Both the position numbers and the translations under genes were made by a program. Below the pieces are notes generated by a model. The model ran no database searches. It had not been told where the DNA came from and saw only the letters and a program-made list of their open reading frames with translations. Shown in pieces: positions 26,601 through 41,600 of a DNA stretch of 64,000 bases. Source of the stretch: Zygaena filipendulae (Eukaryota; Arthropoda; Insecta; Lepidoptera; Zygaenidae); assembly GCA_907165275.2 (NCBI GenBank), contig OU015670.1:7343501-7407500 (forward strand), given 5' to 3'. Position 1 is the stretch's first letter. Every line of letters starts with the position of its first letter.

Positions 26601-29600
26601 TAGCATAATCTACACTTTAAATCTGGTCACACTGACTGACATGTGGCGTGACCAGGGCCGGCAGTCGATCTCGATCGATCGATTACGATCAACATCATTA
26701 CAGTAACCAACTTTACATTAAATGCAAGCCTCGACTCTAAACTTGCAATTCACGTAATTTTGGTTACTTTAATGATGTTTATCGATATGATTTTTGGGTC
26801 CCAAGTTAACGATCGATACGATAACGTTATCAAAACGTTGTCGAGACTGCCGGTCCAGAACGTAACGTGGCCGACATGACACGTTACAGATATTTACGTC
26901 GCGTCGATTTTGATTATAAAACATACAAGAAACGCAGCAAATACATGTCTCTTGCATGTCCTGCTGAAACACAGAATTGGCTGAGTTAAGGTAAAATCAA
27001 CGACAGAAATATTTCTGACTCATTTCTCATTGAATCTTATGCAATAGCATCGACAAAACGATGTCAATCGGCCATATTTGTTTACAAGATTGCCAGATTC
27101 TACCATGTTATAGATTCGATCATAGAGTTACTATAATATTGTCTGTTATATTATACATACCAAAATGAATTCATTACATTCTCATTGGTAACATAATTAA
27201 AAACACTATTAATAGGTACTTTTCAAAAAACAAACTTTTTAGTTTCTTTCAATTTTGAAGTCTTACTTAAGTCTTACTCTACTTAAGTCTTACTTATTTT
27301 ATAAGGTTTTAAACCTACACTAGCTCTAAAATCGATTTTACAATCGAAAAAGAGAAGAAACGGTTAACTTGAGTAGTAATAATTAATGCTTTTTTATTTT
27401 CTATTATTTTAAATTAGCCCTTTATCTCTTGATTGAAAAATCAGTCTTTAGCTTTAAGAGAAATAAACTACACAGCCAACAGTTTGAGAGTAGTTAGCCA
27501 TTTTAAAAACATCAAAGTCTTTTTCTGCCAATTAGGGCCGTCTAAAGACGGTAAACTGGTAAACCAGGGGGTGCAAGGGGCAATCTCTAATCCAAAGTGA
27601 GTGTATGTATGTACGTTTGACACGTTGCCGCCCGGTCGCCCGCACTTAAGCAAAATGATCTCTAAGTCAATAGAGTGTAAGTTCATTTGAAATGAGCGCG
27701 CGGCGTGGCACCTGTGCGTCTGTCATAGGCATTGTCATCGGCGAGTAATTGCGCCCTTTGACATTGCCGCCCGGTCGCCCGCACTTGAAGCAAAATGATC
27801 TCCAAGTCAATAAAGTGTAAAAAAAAACGAGGGCGCAGGCTGAGTCCCGCACCCCGGCGCAGAATAGACTTAAGACGGCCCTGCTGCCCATCGAGGAGTA
27901 TAATGGAGCCTGTCATCGAATCGCTGTAATGTAATCGTCATGTAAAACAGTACTACAAGTGTCGGTTACTTACCTTTTGAATAGGGGATATATTATGTAT
28001 TTTCTACTTTTCAACACACCTGCTCGTAAAGTGGCTCTTATGGCACCGGTTTAGATTCATAATGCAGTCATTAAACACGCATGCTTCTTACTTTATATTA
28101 CTGCACTAGTGTTTTTTTCCTTTTTTGTTGTTTTTGTCTTTAAAATTCTTTTTTTTTATTTTGTTTATTTTTTTGCAAATGTGTTGAAAGACGTATAAAA
28201 CGCGTGAGTATTATCATTGGTCATTAAACTCTTGGCTCCATTACGCAAATCCACCCAAAATATTTTTATGAGAATTTTGGTAAGTGTTGTGTGCCTGGTG
28301 TGCCCAAATAAATGAAAAAAAAAACCCCGTTATCATTTGTAGGTACCCATTGCAACTTATTGTTACCTTGATTGCCCTTGTTTTTACCCTGATACTCCTT
28401 GCCTTACCCTGTGATCCCTTGATAAACAAAATTTACCCTAATTTCGACTTTCCCTCACAATTACGCAATAAAATTTCAAAAAGACAGATCTAAGATGAGT
28501 AGACAATATTACTATACTAATAAATGAAAGGGCCATCTGTCTCCTTTATATAATTATCATAGGTACAGTAACTACTTCTCGCAAGCTTGAATACTATTAT
28601 TTGCATTACTTTTAGTAATTTGTATCTTAGATACCTACTTATTCATAATTTATGATACCCAAAATGATATTACAATAAAAAGTGATAGATCATGTATGAT
28701 AGAGATGCGATGTCTCATTTCGCACTCAAACGCGCTGTGTACAGTCAGTAGCATCAATTTGTAAACACTTTGGTCAGTCTTTGAACCTTATTACCAAAGA
28801 ATAAATATTACTGCGTAAAGAAGCGATACACTCCGCCTCCCACAAATTTCATAACGCCTCGTGCCCCGCGAAAGTTTGGTGGTAGTGTCAGTGAAAATAG
28901 CATCGACCACACAGCCCATAGACGCCTAATAACAGGCGAATGGCTCCTGTCAACACATCTGACTTATAGTTCCGATATAAATGTGAATTAGCCAATCACG
29001 GCGTGTAACTAGCGCGTGTGGCCTTGAATTAACCAATCACGGCGTTGCAACCCCGCTTCTCTTACCTCAGCTAGTTGCCAGAATGCATTCAATACGCAAA
29101 ATCAAACATTAGGCGTCTATGGGCTGTGTGGTCGATGGAAAATAGTCAAGCCCCGGCGCGAAGCTCTCTGTCAAGTTCTGTCAGCTCGCTATCAACAATA
29201 TGATACGTGTACGCACAAGCCGGCCGTCTTTACTCGTGGGAAAGTACTTGAATCAGTTCATTTGTATGGAATGTCACCGGGCTGCTTATTACAACATCAT
29301 TAGGACTTAATGACTGTCAAAAGTGATAACATATTTCTGCTGCTGACTGTACGCCCGTCATAGATACGCAAAACTGAGCTAAATAGCAGTAGTACCTATA
29401 TTACTTTTCGTGCACCATGGTGTACTTTTTTACTGTAATATCATTGGGTAAATACTATACCTAGACTCCATAATTTGCGAACTATTTCAACAACTCAACC
29501 GGTGCTGTTCATATCCATCATAGCCATAGAGGATGCATCGAGCGTTCTCTATCCGTAAATACAGGTGGAAGAGAGTATGAGAGAGACAAAGCGATCGTGC

Positions 29601-32600
29601 GGTCACCGGCCCTCATCTTAAGCTTGCAGGTGCGGATCTTTGAAGCACCGCCACTTTACCACTATAGATCTAGAGAAATGATACTGGTTGCGGCCGCACA
29701 GTCGTTTTGTCTTTTTCTAGAAAGTGGACAATTTTTTGAGGTTATTTTTTTTTGCTTAATTCATTCTCTGTGTCTATGATGTCCTTAATTTATTGTTCAC
29801 AGCAATTTTGTTCCACGCTCTCTCATTTAGCCCCTTTTTTAGTGCCGATTAATAAGGTCAATTATAAAACAAAGCCCTCCACCGCGTCTCTGTCTGTTAG
29901 CGATAAACTCAAAAACTACTGAACGGGTTTTCATGCGGGTTTTACTTCGACAATAGATAAAGTGATTCATGAGGAAAGTTTAGGTATTTTGTGTAAATCG
30001 GTAAAAATATAACGATAATTGTCGAAAGTGTCGGGAAAAGTGCTTTAAATTTTGCATACTATACGTTATTAAGGGGACAGACAAGGGCATAGGTATATGG
30101 TATATGGTATGTATGTATACATATATGGTATGTATATATGGAACTATGTATGTATGTATTTTATTGTATCGGTATGTGTAGGATATGCATGTGTTATAGT
30201 ATTTATTGTGAGTAAATTGCGTCTTTATGTTTTAGTTATTAATTATTATTAGTATCTTGTATTAAGTATTTTATATATTGTTTTGTTTGCACACCCCATC
30301 TTCTATATCTCTCCGTCTACCCAATGGTTAACTGGTAGAGAATGCCGCAAGGCATTAAGTTCGCCATTTGTACTTATCGTGCAATAAAGAATAAATAAAT
30401 AAATAAAATAGGGTACTTTTGTTCCGGAATTCCCGCGGGAACTCCGAAATAAACGCGCGTGAAATCACGGGGAACAGCTATACAAGTTACGCATAAAATG
30501 GTTAACGGTCGAGGTCATTGATCATATGATACCGGCGCGTGGAGATGTGTGTGTAAAGCGATCGAGCAGCAAGCGCCTTCACAGGTTGTTTTCTTTTTGA
30601 TTGATTTAATTTGTTTGAATTGTTTTTTTTTTTATTTTTTTTTTATGAACATGTTTATAACGGTGTATACTTTCTACCCTGTAAATATTTGCAGCTAATT
30701 TTACCATACCTTATATACAGGCATCAACTGGTTGTAAAACTAATCTTTTCATAATAAAGTTCGCACAATTCTGGAGTCAACTATACATAAAATATTCATT
30801 CCCGAAAAAACATACCTTAGGGCTTAGACTATGTAATAATAAAAACTTATTAAAAACGATCGAGACACGGCCTTCAAGCGACATTATTTCCTTCGAATAC
30901 AAAGAGGTGTAGACACAAAAAAAGAATTATACGTTTGTTATTTCTATTTTATTATATCTAATTATTCTATTTTATTATTATCTATATTACAAAAATCACA
31001 TTCATTTTTATATATTACAATATTTGTTTTTTCTGGAAATTACATAAAGATGTAGTCATATTTGAAGATGGATAATAATATATTGCTGGTTCTACCTCAA
31101 TTGTCTCTTCCCTTTACCTCAATAACGATAAATTGCACTTGCATACAGTTCATAACCTCGCTGTGACTAAGTTTGCTTTGTTGCGCAAATAGTCGATGAA
31201 CAATATGTTCTAAAATTGGATATAAATTTTAAAGTGAGGTTTTTGGGCTAAATTCCCGTATGACTACACCTTTCTGTAACATCCTTTATACAGTGGTCTT
31301 ATTAGCAAACTTCTTACAGATTATATTATTGCATGATTTGTTGATGAGGTGTTTTTCCAGGTCCAGTTGTGAACGGAAACAAAAATAAGGAACTATGTTC
31401 CAAAAAATATTCAGAAAAAAAATTAAGTATAAAATAATCATTACAAGAAAACATTACAAAAAAATCATTTCAAATAAAATACAAAAAAATTAATAAAAAA
31501 ATCATTTACACACTTAAATTACAAAGAATTCTACAAACGGGTTGCAAAAGCGATTATACGTAGGTATATACTGTGCCTACGAAATGAGTCCACACGGCGC
31601 GGCGTTCAGTTTTCAGCTGCGTGCAACGAGTTCCGTCCGTCCCCATGTGATTGCATCTTAATCCGTCTCGGGTAGATTGAAGCAAATACATTAATAACTA
31701 ATATACATTGGAAATTTTCACATCTTAAACCTAATTACATAATTATATAAAAGAAACACAAATCTGTCTATGTCTAAATCATTATAATGTCTATTTCTTT
31801 AATGAAGCGATATTTTTTTTACCATCGCGCTAAAAAAAAAAATATTTGTGGCGCGTCATCGAAACGCACCGTATATTATGGTTATTGTGGTCAGGGCCTT
31901 GTTAGATATAGATCTAGAGCAGTTACGGATAAGAAAAGTTATTTGGTCATAATGAATCAGGGTTTAGTTACAGTGAGTGCGCGCGAGCAAGCGTCCGCCA
32001 TACGTGGACGCATCCTAGTCCTTTTGACTGATGTCGTTTCTTGTTTTTTTTTTGTTTTTTTTTTTTAATTTTTTTTAATTTTTTTTTTATAGTTTTTATT
32101 ACACATAATCATAATATCACATCAGAATCACTTATTGTACTTCTTAATCTCTAAATAATTTATACAGTCTTTTGCGATAGCATATTTTATCTGTCGCTTC
32201 ACTCCGTCTTACCGAACTAACTTAATAACTAATGTCTAATTTCGGGACTTAAATTAATTATATAATACAAAATTCCAAAAAAATACAACATAAAATGTAG
32301 CTCTGAAATTACTTTTCTATTTCCACATGAAGTTATCGTCAAATTATTTTATATAAATCTGTAAAATACAAGATGCGAAGTAGAATAATTAATTATTGTA
32401 AAATTCATTTTATGAAAAAATATCTTTAATCTTTGTGATAATAAAAACACAGCGACGCGATGAAGACGTTTACTGTGCTCTGTCTAAGGCGATAACAACC
32501 TACCTAATTTATTGACCTACATATTGTTCAATTGCGATAGACGTGTAGGTTTCTTCGTCGATCTTGTTCAAGCACGAACGTCGCAAACCGTACTGTAAAC

Positions 32601-35600
32601 TAACTAGATGGCAGTGGTTTTTTTAAAACCACTAATTTTATAACTACGAATTAAATATGGGTTTTTAAATTATATTATACAAAGATATTTAGAGTAATAT
32701 AAACTCCAGAACGCACACCGAGGCTAAAAACAAATGGAACGCCTCGCGCCTGCCCCACTTTCCACCCCTAATTATGTATAACTACTCCCCTTTTTAGGAT
32801 AATACGGTTGCCCTATATCAAAACTTGAAATTGAAAATATACAAAAAAGTTAATAATATATTTCATATTTTTAAGATATTTACTTTAACATAATTTTGAG
32901 AAAAGTGAAATGTGTCAAAAGGAATTTACACCACTCCTGGCCGCACTGGCCCATGGAAGTGAACAAGACAGAGTGTAAGAGAGTGTAAGTGCAACAGGCA
33001 ATGCGTTGAATTTAAAATAATATTCAATTTAATGAATAAATACTGAACTCTTCGAAATAAATACTACTTATTACTATTTCATTTCTAAGAACGCTAGAAT
33101 AACAACTAGAAAGATAGGAACATTATTATTATAATAATATTAGAGGTACATAAAACTACTTATATGTATCCTTGAGTTTTCTTTTTACTTGAAGTCATCA
33201 TACTATAACTATGTAGTAAGAAGTGTAATTAATAAATATGAAAAAAATTATTATAAAAGAAACAGAGAGAGGTTTATTGAAAAACCTCTCTATGGGATTG
33301 TCTGAAACTTTAAGGTATATTAGGTATATACCTATAATATGTAGGTATCTGATAAAAACAAGCAAGGGAAACATAATATGCCATATATGCGTGAAATTGA
33401 AATAAAAAATAAATATATACAATACATAGGTATATATAATATAAAATAATCACCGACCGGTGCATACCAATTATTGTTGGGGTAACTCCAATTATTGTGC
33501 ATGTTGCAATAAGGCACTTCTCAAATGTGCACTTCCCAAAATGTGCATTTGCAGCTATTCTACGCGAAATCGAATTGATTTAATCTTTATTGACTAATTG
33601 TTTCTTATAAGACAATGCAATCCGATGCAAGTCCACTAAATTAAATATAGTGAGATCGAAAGCACCAAATTTTACTATCTTTCCTAGATCTTATTTACAT
33701 AAAATTACCTACTAACAGCGAGTAGCGTGATGAGCCTTGAGTGCACGCCTGTACGCACAGCCTAAACAGCTGTATCTGGTAACTCGAAATTTTGCAGAAG
33801 GCTCCCTTTTTAATGTAGGCATTTAAGCAATAAAAAAGGATCTTTGAAGCATCAATCCCTTAAGACAATCAGAAGCGTGAAACGCAGGGAACTACTTGTG
33901 AAATATAATTATGCTGTCCATTGCAGCGCTGGCTATGGGACGTGAGGAATCGGCGGCTTTACGGCTGTACAAAGACAAATCCGACACCACCGCACCACCG
34001 TTACAACGTCGTAAAGTTTTATTAAAATTTATTTAAATAGCACATTTATATGATAGGTACGCAACAACGTTCCTGTCCTCACGGACGCGGCTCGGGTCGC
34101 CTATTTGAAGGCAGAACGTTGCGCCAGCGCTCGTGAAGGGGGCTGAATCTCATAAAAAAGAACTTCACCGTGTAGAAGTCGATTTCGACGCGGATATAAC
34201 ATATAGTCTCCCTGTCCAGGGTGGACATGTAACGGGGTTCGGACGGCGGAAGCTCACCGTATCCGGCGTGCGGTTCGAGCAGGCGCACCGCGAGCGGCAC
34301 GAACTCGGGCACCTCGGGGTTCAGCGTGTCGGTGCTGGGGCCGGCGGCCGGTGCTTCTGGCGCGGGGTCGGCGGGGGCGGGCGCGGGCGCGGGCGCGGGG
34401 GGCGCCGCGCGGTAGAGGGGCGCGGCGGGCGGGGGCGGCACCGCCGGCATGAAGCCGGACACGGGCGCCATCACGGGCTTGTCCGCGATCGCCACCGGGA
34501 ACACGCCCACCAAGTGCTTGGAGCGCCTGCGACACAGCACACAACACAACACACGTTTATATTTAGCATCGCTGACACATGGTTTTGTTATGATATCGTA
34601 ACTGGTTTTTACGGTTATATAATGCTATCTAATATTACAAATGTGCATTGGCGTATCTAGGGTTATTTTTCAGGGGGAGCCATGCCCCTGATATGTCATA
34701 TTTAAATACTCGCGGGAGTCGTGGGTGCAAAATTTAAAAAAATTAAGTCTGCAAATTTGAAGAGTCGTCTGAAGTTAGTTATCAGTATTATAGATTTTCG
34801 AATCAGTAGCCCAACATCCTGGGGTGGGTACTAGACCATCCTGGGTGGGCCCGGCCCACCCGGCCCCCCCTCCATATACGAAACCGAAGAGAACAATATG
34901 TCATCATGTTATAGTATAGGTATGTATTACCATAATATAAAGATTGCGGCGAATTTTTTATGAACTCATGACTAATCATCTCATCAATAGGTGGTTTTGT
35001 ATTTATAAATATGAATGAAAGAGAAAGGTCATCGACTCACTGACTAAAGATCTCGAAATCTAGGTGACTTATGCAGTTGTGGCAGTTTTTATGGAGAGTA
35101 AAAGTCAGCTAAGTAAGGATTTCACGGAGTTCCCGCTGGATCTCCCAAATCAACGCAGATGATACCGCTGGGAACAGCTTAGTATTATATCGAAAAGTTT
35201 AAATATAAGAGGTACTCTTTGAAAGTAATGCACCAATTCTAAAAATCAGCGTCGTGAGACAAAATAGTTCCACGACATATGCTGAGTGGTAGCGATTTTG
35301 GAATCATAATTATATTCTTCGTTAGTTAGTATCACATAAACTTTTTTTTATTCTATTCTAAAATTATTTTAATGATAGAAGGTAGGTACAGTATCCCTAG
35401 ATGATATAAGATAACCGCCGGGAATACCGAACTTGAAGCGGGCGGAACCGCGGGGGAAACAGCTATTTGGTGTTTAATTAGTTTAATAACGGGTGATTCA
35501 GGTCTAATATTATAAAATAGATTGCAAAAGTTACTATGGAAATTTCGAAATAGTAGGTAATTTGTTTAAAAAAGTAAGGTTGAACAAAACATTACAATGT

Positions 35601-38600
35601 ATTAGAATTAAACGCATCTACTTACTTGTAGTTACGCATAATTGGTAGAAGCGGTCAAAGATTCACAGATTTATCGCAGAAACAAACACAGCACAATCAA
35701 AGGAAAACGAAAGAAAATATTTATCGAATTGAATTAATTAAATTAAGAATTACGATCCTCGTCAATGTGGGTACGTATCACTTGTGAGTCGCGACAGAGT
35801 TCAACCGGTGCTGATTTTTTGAAGTACCTACCCAACGATGCTTCTTCTATGATTTAAAAATAATGTGCTTACCCTCACTTAACATTATATCAAAACTAGC
35901 TGTGCCCCGCGGTTTTAACCGCGGTAAAATCGGAGTTCTCGCGGGAATTCCGGGATAAAAAGTACCCTATGTGTTAATCTGATGTATAAGCTATATTATT
36001 GTAAAGTTTTATTTAAATCCATTCAGTAGTTTTTGCGTGAAAGAGTAACAAACATCCATCCATAAATCCATCCATACATACTTTCGCGTTTATAATATTA
36101 GTAGGATCTGTCAGTGAAGAAAGTCTGTATATGTTTGTAAATGGGTAATCTCTGGAACTACCGAACTGATACTAAAATAAAATTTCACCGATTATAAGCC
36201 TGAGTATTTATTTAACATTGGATTTTCAAATTCGACCGGGTAGAAGTAGAAAGAACCACGGCAATAAGTTATCACACTAATATTATAGATGGTAATCTTT
36301 GTGTGTGCGGCTATGTTTGTTACTCGCTCACGCTGAAACTGCTAGACGGATTTGGATGAAATTTCAAATGAAGATAGCTTACATCCTAAATTGACACATG
36401 GGATACTTTTTATCCCGGAAATTGCAAAACTAGAAAATCCAATAAAGTTCTAGACACACTAGTGTAAATGGGGTAACTGTTTGTGGGGCGCCCATCCGTG
36501 TCAATCCCGCAACTTTTTACACTTGCTATTTAGAGACCACACAAGTCACAATTACACACGCGGCACTCGATACGAGTGAACCTATTTAATTTCCCACTAC
36601 TACTGCGGTCACCCTCTAAGGGGTTGAATTTTCAAAAATCCTTTCTTAGTGCACACCTACGTCACATCAGGAATATTTGTGCTACATTTCATGGTTCCAG
36701 ACCCAGCGGTCCCAGCGGATCGATCAGTCATTCAGTTTTTGCTTTCATATAATTACTAGCTTTTCCCCAGTGGTTTTACCCGCAGGAAGTTCGGAGTTCG
36801 CGGGGGAATTCCGGAACAAAAGAACCCTATGACACTCAGGATCACTGTAACTTCCTATAAGTGAAAGAATTTTCAAAATGGGTTCAGTAAACTATTGCTC
36901 TTTATAATATTCCGCATATACACAGATAACATAATACTATGCATAGATATAGATAGTATTCTTTGATATCAGCGTGTGCGTATGTGGCGTCGCTTATGAG
37001 CCGCGCGGCGCACCCGCGGCGCCGGCGGTTCGGTTGCGACGCGTCGCTCTGCCCCGAGGGGAGTCGGTCGGCACGCATCGAGCGAGGCGACTTCGACACC
37101 GCTGGGGCGCGTCTCAGATCATTATCATATCTAACGCCCGTAGCTGGACAAGACAAAGCGCCCCCCCCCCCCCCCCCCCCGTCCTGCACTACTCTTTTCG
37201 CTGATTCAGATTGAATAATCGAAATGTATATGACACCGAAGCGGCTCAATTATTATTATTATTATCGATCTGACTTTCTTTATGATCCAACGTAGCCCCT
37301 GCACGGTATAAGCGGATCAGAGATTTTTTATTGTTTTATATTGTGTTTGGCACAAAAACGACTGTACCGGGTAGCAAATGTATGTATTTGATTAAATATG
37401 GGGGTGATTTGGGTTTGTTTTGTTTTATTTACTGGACACAATATCTAATTTTATATCGAACAAGTAGCGCACTCACCGTTCGGACTTCGCTTCGCTGGGC
37501 CCCTCGCCTGAAGGTCCAGGCGTGGGCGCCGACGGCCGGCCGCCCGGGGCGGCACTCGAGCCAGCGCCCTTGTCAAACTTCTCTTTCTTCTTCTGTTAAA
37601 TTAAATATCAATAAGTTGCGCGTAATAAAAAACCCGCTAAAGTGTAAACTGAACTAAAAATAAAATCGTCTAAGCACAAAGGTCCCTGTCGAGACCCATC
37701 AAACAAGCCCCAACTCGATATTGTCACGTTGTTTAATTACAGTTCCCATGGCCATTTTCTAGCTCCATTGGCATCCGAACTACATTTACATAAAAAATAT
37801 TCGATACGACAATCAAAAGTAGGTTAAAATTGATTTCTAATTTTTTTTGTTAGATACGTGTTTATCTTCACCACACCGTGACACTTGCCCTTAGGTAAGC
37901 TGTGGCCTAGTTTGTTACCTTAAGTGAACTGTGGTCGGACGCCCTAGTCTATTAGTGTTAGCTATTAAAACTAAATCAACCACAAACCTCAGTCGCCGCG
38001 GCACCGGGTATGCTGGGCGCTTCTTCCGCTCCTCCACTGGCTTTTCCAGCGGTAGCTTTCTCAGCGGTACCTTTCCCAGCGGTATCTTTCCCAGCGGTAT
38101 CTTTCCCAGGGGTATCTTTCTCAACGGTATCTTTTCCAGCGGTATCTTTCCCAGCGGTATCTTTCACAGCGGTATCTTTCTCAGCGGTTTCTTTCCCGGC
38201 AGTTTCTTTCCCAGCGGTATCTTTCCCGGCGTTATCTTTCACAGCGGTATCTTTCTCAGCGGTTTCTTTCCCGGCGTTATCTTTCACAGCGGTTTCTTTC
38301 CCGGAGGTTTCTTTCCCGGCGTTATCTTTCACAGCGGTATCTTTCTCAGCGGTTTCTTTCCCGGAGGTTTCTTTCCCAGCGGTATCTTTCCCGGCGTTAT
38401 CTTTCACAGCGGTATCTTTCTCAGCGGTTTCTTTCCCGGCGGTTTCTTTCCCGGCGGTATCTTTCCCGGCGTTATCTTTCTCAGCGGTTTCTTTCCCAGC
38501 GGTATCATCGGCTGCCTCTGCAGGGGCGGCTGCGGCGGCTTTCTCACTCCTCTGGTTCCTTTCTTCAGGGATCCCAATGTCCGGGAGGGGCCATTTCAAT

Positions 38601-41600
38601 GGCTCTATGACGGTGCGAACCTGTGTGTGTGTGCATGAAACGAAGCAAATTTGAATTTGATTGTTTGTTTGTTACGCTTTCACACCTTAAGGGCTCAATT
38701 GATTATTGTGTGCATTCACGTTATCAGGGGTACAGAGAAGGACATAGGATACTTTTTATTCCAGAATTAACACGGGAATTACGAGTAGTTTATAAATAAA
38801 AAAATAACTTATGCATGTGTCACTTAATGGTTAGCGAATCTGACTATGCTTATACCACGTCAGGGGTCACCGGTTCGATGCCCAATTCAGCGTGAAAATA
38901 GATATGATGAGTGATGAAAATCGATCTGATAGTGACTCACCCGTTGGTGGGGCAGCACCTCCAGTAGCGTGGAGGAGCGGATCGCTTCCAGCACGAACTC
39001 CGCCTCCAGCTTCAGCAGGCGTATATGGAAGAAGGACAGTATCAACGACAGCGGGATGCAGCCGTCGGCGTCCATCTTGCGGCGCAGGAAGAAGTCCCCC
39101 TCTAGATTGGTCGGGCTGAAGTAGTACTCCCTGTGGGGGGAAGAATCAATCGGCATTAGATACACACGGCTAACAGCGCAATAGCAATTTGGAAATTTGA
39201 AAAAATATCCCTATTATTATATCAACCGGAATTCCCAAGAGAGTCTCGAGTTTATGGTGTGAGATCACCAATAGCTGAGAAAGGGAGCTCCATTCCGAAA
39301 TTAGACAATGAACGTCAAAGTTTAAGTAGGTACTCACTACGACTATTTATCGCATCGCACACATAATTGGTTTAACGAATTTGGATGAAATTTAGAACAA
39401 ATATAATATTAAAAATGTCTGGATTAACACACTTAGGATACTTTGAATTCCCGAGGGTAACGATACACAGTCATAAGTTACTCCTTCTAGCAATGATAGT
39501 ACGGTGGGCTCAAATACCACTTTCTACTACTCAGGCTGGTTAGCGGCTAGCTACCACCGTCAAGTTAAGAAGAAAAACGTCACCGTGCACCTAGCAGTAT
39601 GTTCCGGCCGCTTCATACCGGTCAAAGGCCAAGTATCTTAAAAAAAAACGACTCAAGTGTGTTGTCATCTAAATTGCCTGGTTTATTTTAAAAAATAAAA
39701 ACCCAACGTGAACATAAGCTTTTGTACTCACACTTGCATCCTAGCCAGCTCGAGCATGACCGTGTCGTCGTCCAGCTTGGGGCCGCCGTTGAACATCGCC
39801 TGCGTGAGGCACGGCGGCAGCTGCGCGCCCACCGGCAGCGCGGTGACCGCCCGCAGCGCGCGCGGCGACAGCACCGCCGCCAGCGTCGCCATGTACGCGC
39901 CGTACTGCACCACCTCCGGCGTCACTGCGGCGCCGGCGCCCGGCGGCGGGCGGGGCGGCGCCGCGAGCGCGCGCGCGTGCGGGATCCCGGCGAGGAGGGG
40001 CTGCGGCGGGACGGGGACGGGGGGGGCCGCGCCCGGCGGCGCCACCACGCCCGGGGGCGGCGGCGCCACCAGCGTGAACAGGGGCAGGGCGAGCGGCGGC
40101 AGCGCGTACGGACCGTTGTTCGTCGGCTACCCGGCGGGGAGGGGACGGGCACGGGAGGGGGGGGGGGAGGGGAGGTTATGAGTATCAGTATATTATGTTG
40201 TGCGATTTAATATGCAGCGTGTAGTTTTAAACGAGAGACTTATTCGAGATCTCAATATATTATAGTAATATGTATTCAACAGCGTTTATCGCTATGGTAT
40301 ATTATTATATTATGTTGTTCATCGAATTTATTCGAAACCAGAATCGAATATTCCTGCAATATGTCTTTCGTTTATCCTTGCACCTTATATGTATATGTCA
40401 TACAAATACCAAGAACATTTTACAGCGGCAACTTCATTTACGTTATTCTGTACATAATATGTATGTATAACTTTTTATATGTTCAATTTTAATATACATA
40501 GGTTCCATACATATTTTAATTATTATTATAAAAAGGAAATTTTATTTGTTCGTAGGAGATAATTTGAGTAGATAAAAAAAATTCGTTCACTTTTCACAAC
40601 CCAAGAATTATTCGAATCGATTCAATAGTTATAGATACTTACCCTTTAAGCAAACTTTTCCTATTTACAATATAAACATAGACATACATAGTACTTATTC
40701 AGAAAAAAAGACAACACAGCATAGAACAGCTGTTGCCCCCAAAAATGTTTTGGTATTTAAGAAAAAAAAAATGTACATGAACATGCGTGGATTAAAAATG
40801 TTTACCGCTCCAAAGCTTTGGTTTGCATAACAATAACATATTTCTGTTTCCTACAGACGTTTTAAAATGTCAAGTCAATAAAAAAACGTTACAAATTACG
40901 GAGTTTTGAAAACTGATAAACACTTTTTGACCGCGACCAGGGCGGCAAATGCGAACGTGTCTTTCGGTTTACGGCGGAACTTATTTTTCAATTTAAATCG
41001 GGAAAAAAACCTTCGAACTCACGCGCATCACTACATAGTATAAAACAAAGTCGCTTCCCGCTGTCTATCTGTCTCGATATGCTTAGATTTTCAAAACTAC
41101 GCAACGGATTTTGATGCGGTTTTTTTAATAGAAGAGTGACTCAATAGGAACGTTCATATACGTATAGTTGATCCTGGAATTCCGCGGGAACTCCGAAATT
41201 AACAGCTAGTCGGGTATAAATAATGTATCTTTCACGTTTAAGTTCAAAATGGACAGTTGAATTTGAGAAAAAAAAAACAAACAAAAAGATCCGCCCATAA
41301 ACCGTACGACAGTCGCTCCGTATAATGATCGGAAAGTATGACACCATGTATTTCGGCATGTAACTTGATCAACCAAATGTAATATCCTCGTCTTTTATTT
41401 GTGATTCCCAAACGGCTGAACCATTTTTGATGAAATATTTTTAAAGATGATGATGACTTGTTCGAGAGCTTTTTTGAAGATTACCAGCTTTCTTCTAGTT
41501 TATGAACGGATGTGAGCACTGTCTTGTGCTCACACCTGTAGGTCTAATAGAGTCGTGGTATTGTTACTTCCATTGATATTAGAAGAGTATGTTATTCTTA

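Noticed and set aside
34133..34660. Plus-strand 175-residue open frame
   Set aside because: Shadow of larp exon 9 and its GC-rich extension on the other strand; Gly/Arg-rich composition typical of antisense to a Pro/Ala-rich exon.
37931..38654. Long plus-strand open frames of Phe/Ser/Gly/Ile repeats
   Set aside because: They are the complement and shifted frames of the larp pentapeptide array; the minus strand fits flanking splice sites and conserved LARP1 sequence.
39708..40210. Overlapping open frames on both strands over exon 5
   Set aside because: Only the 40126-39732 minus frame links to the La motif; the others are GC-driven shadows.
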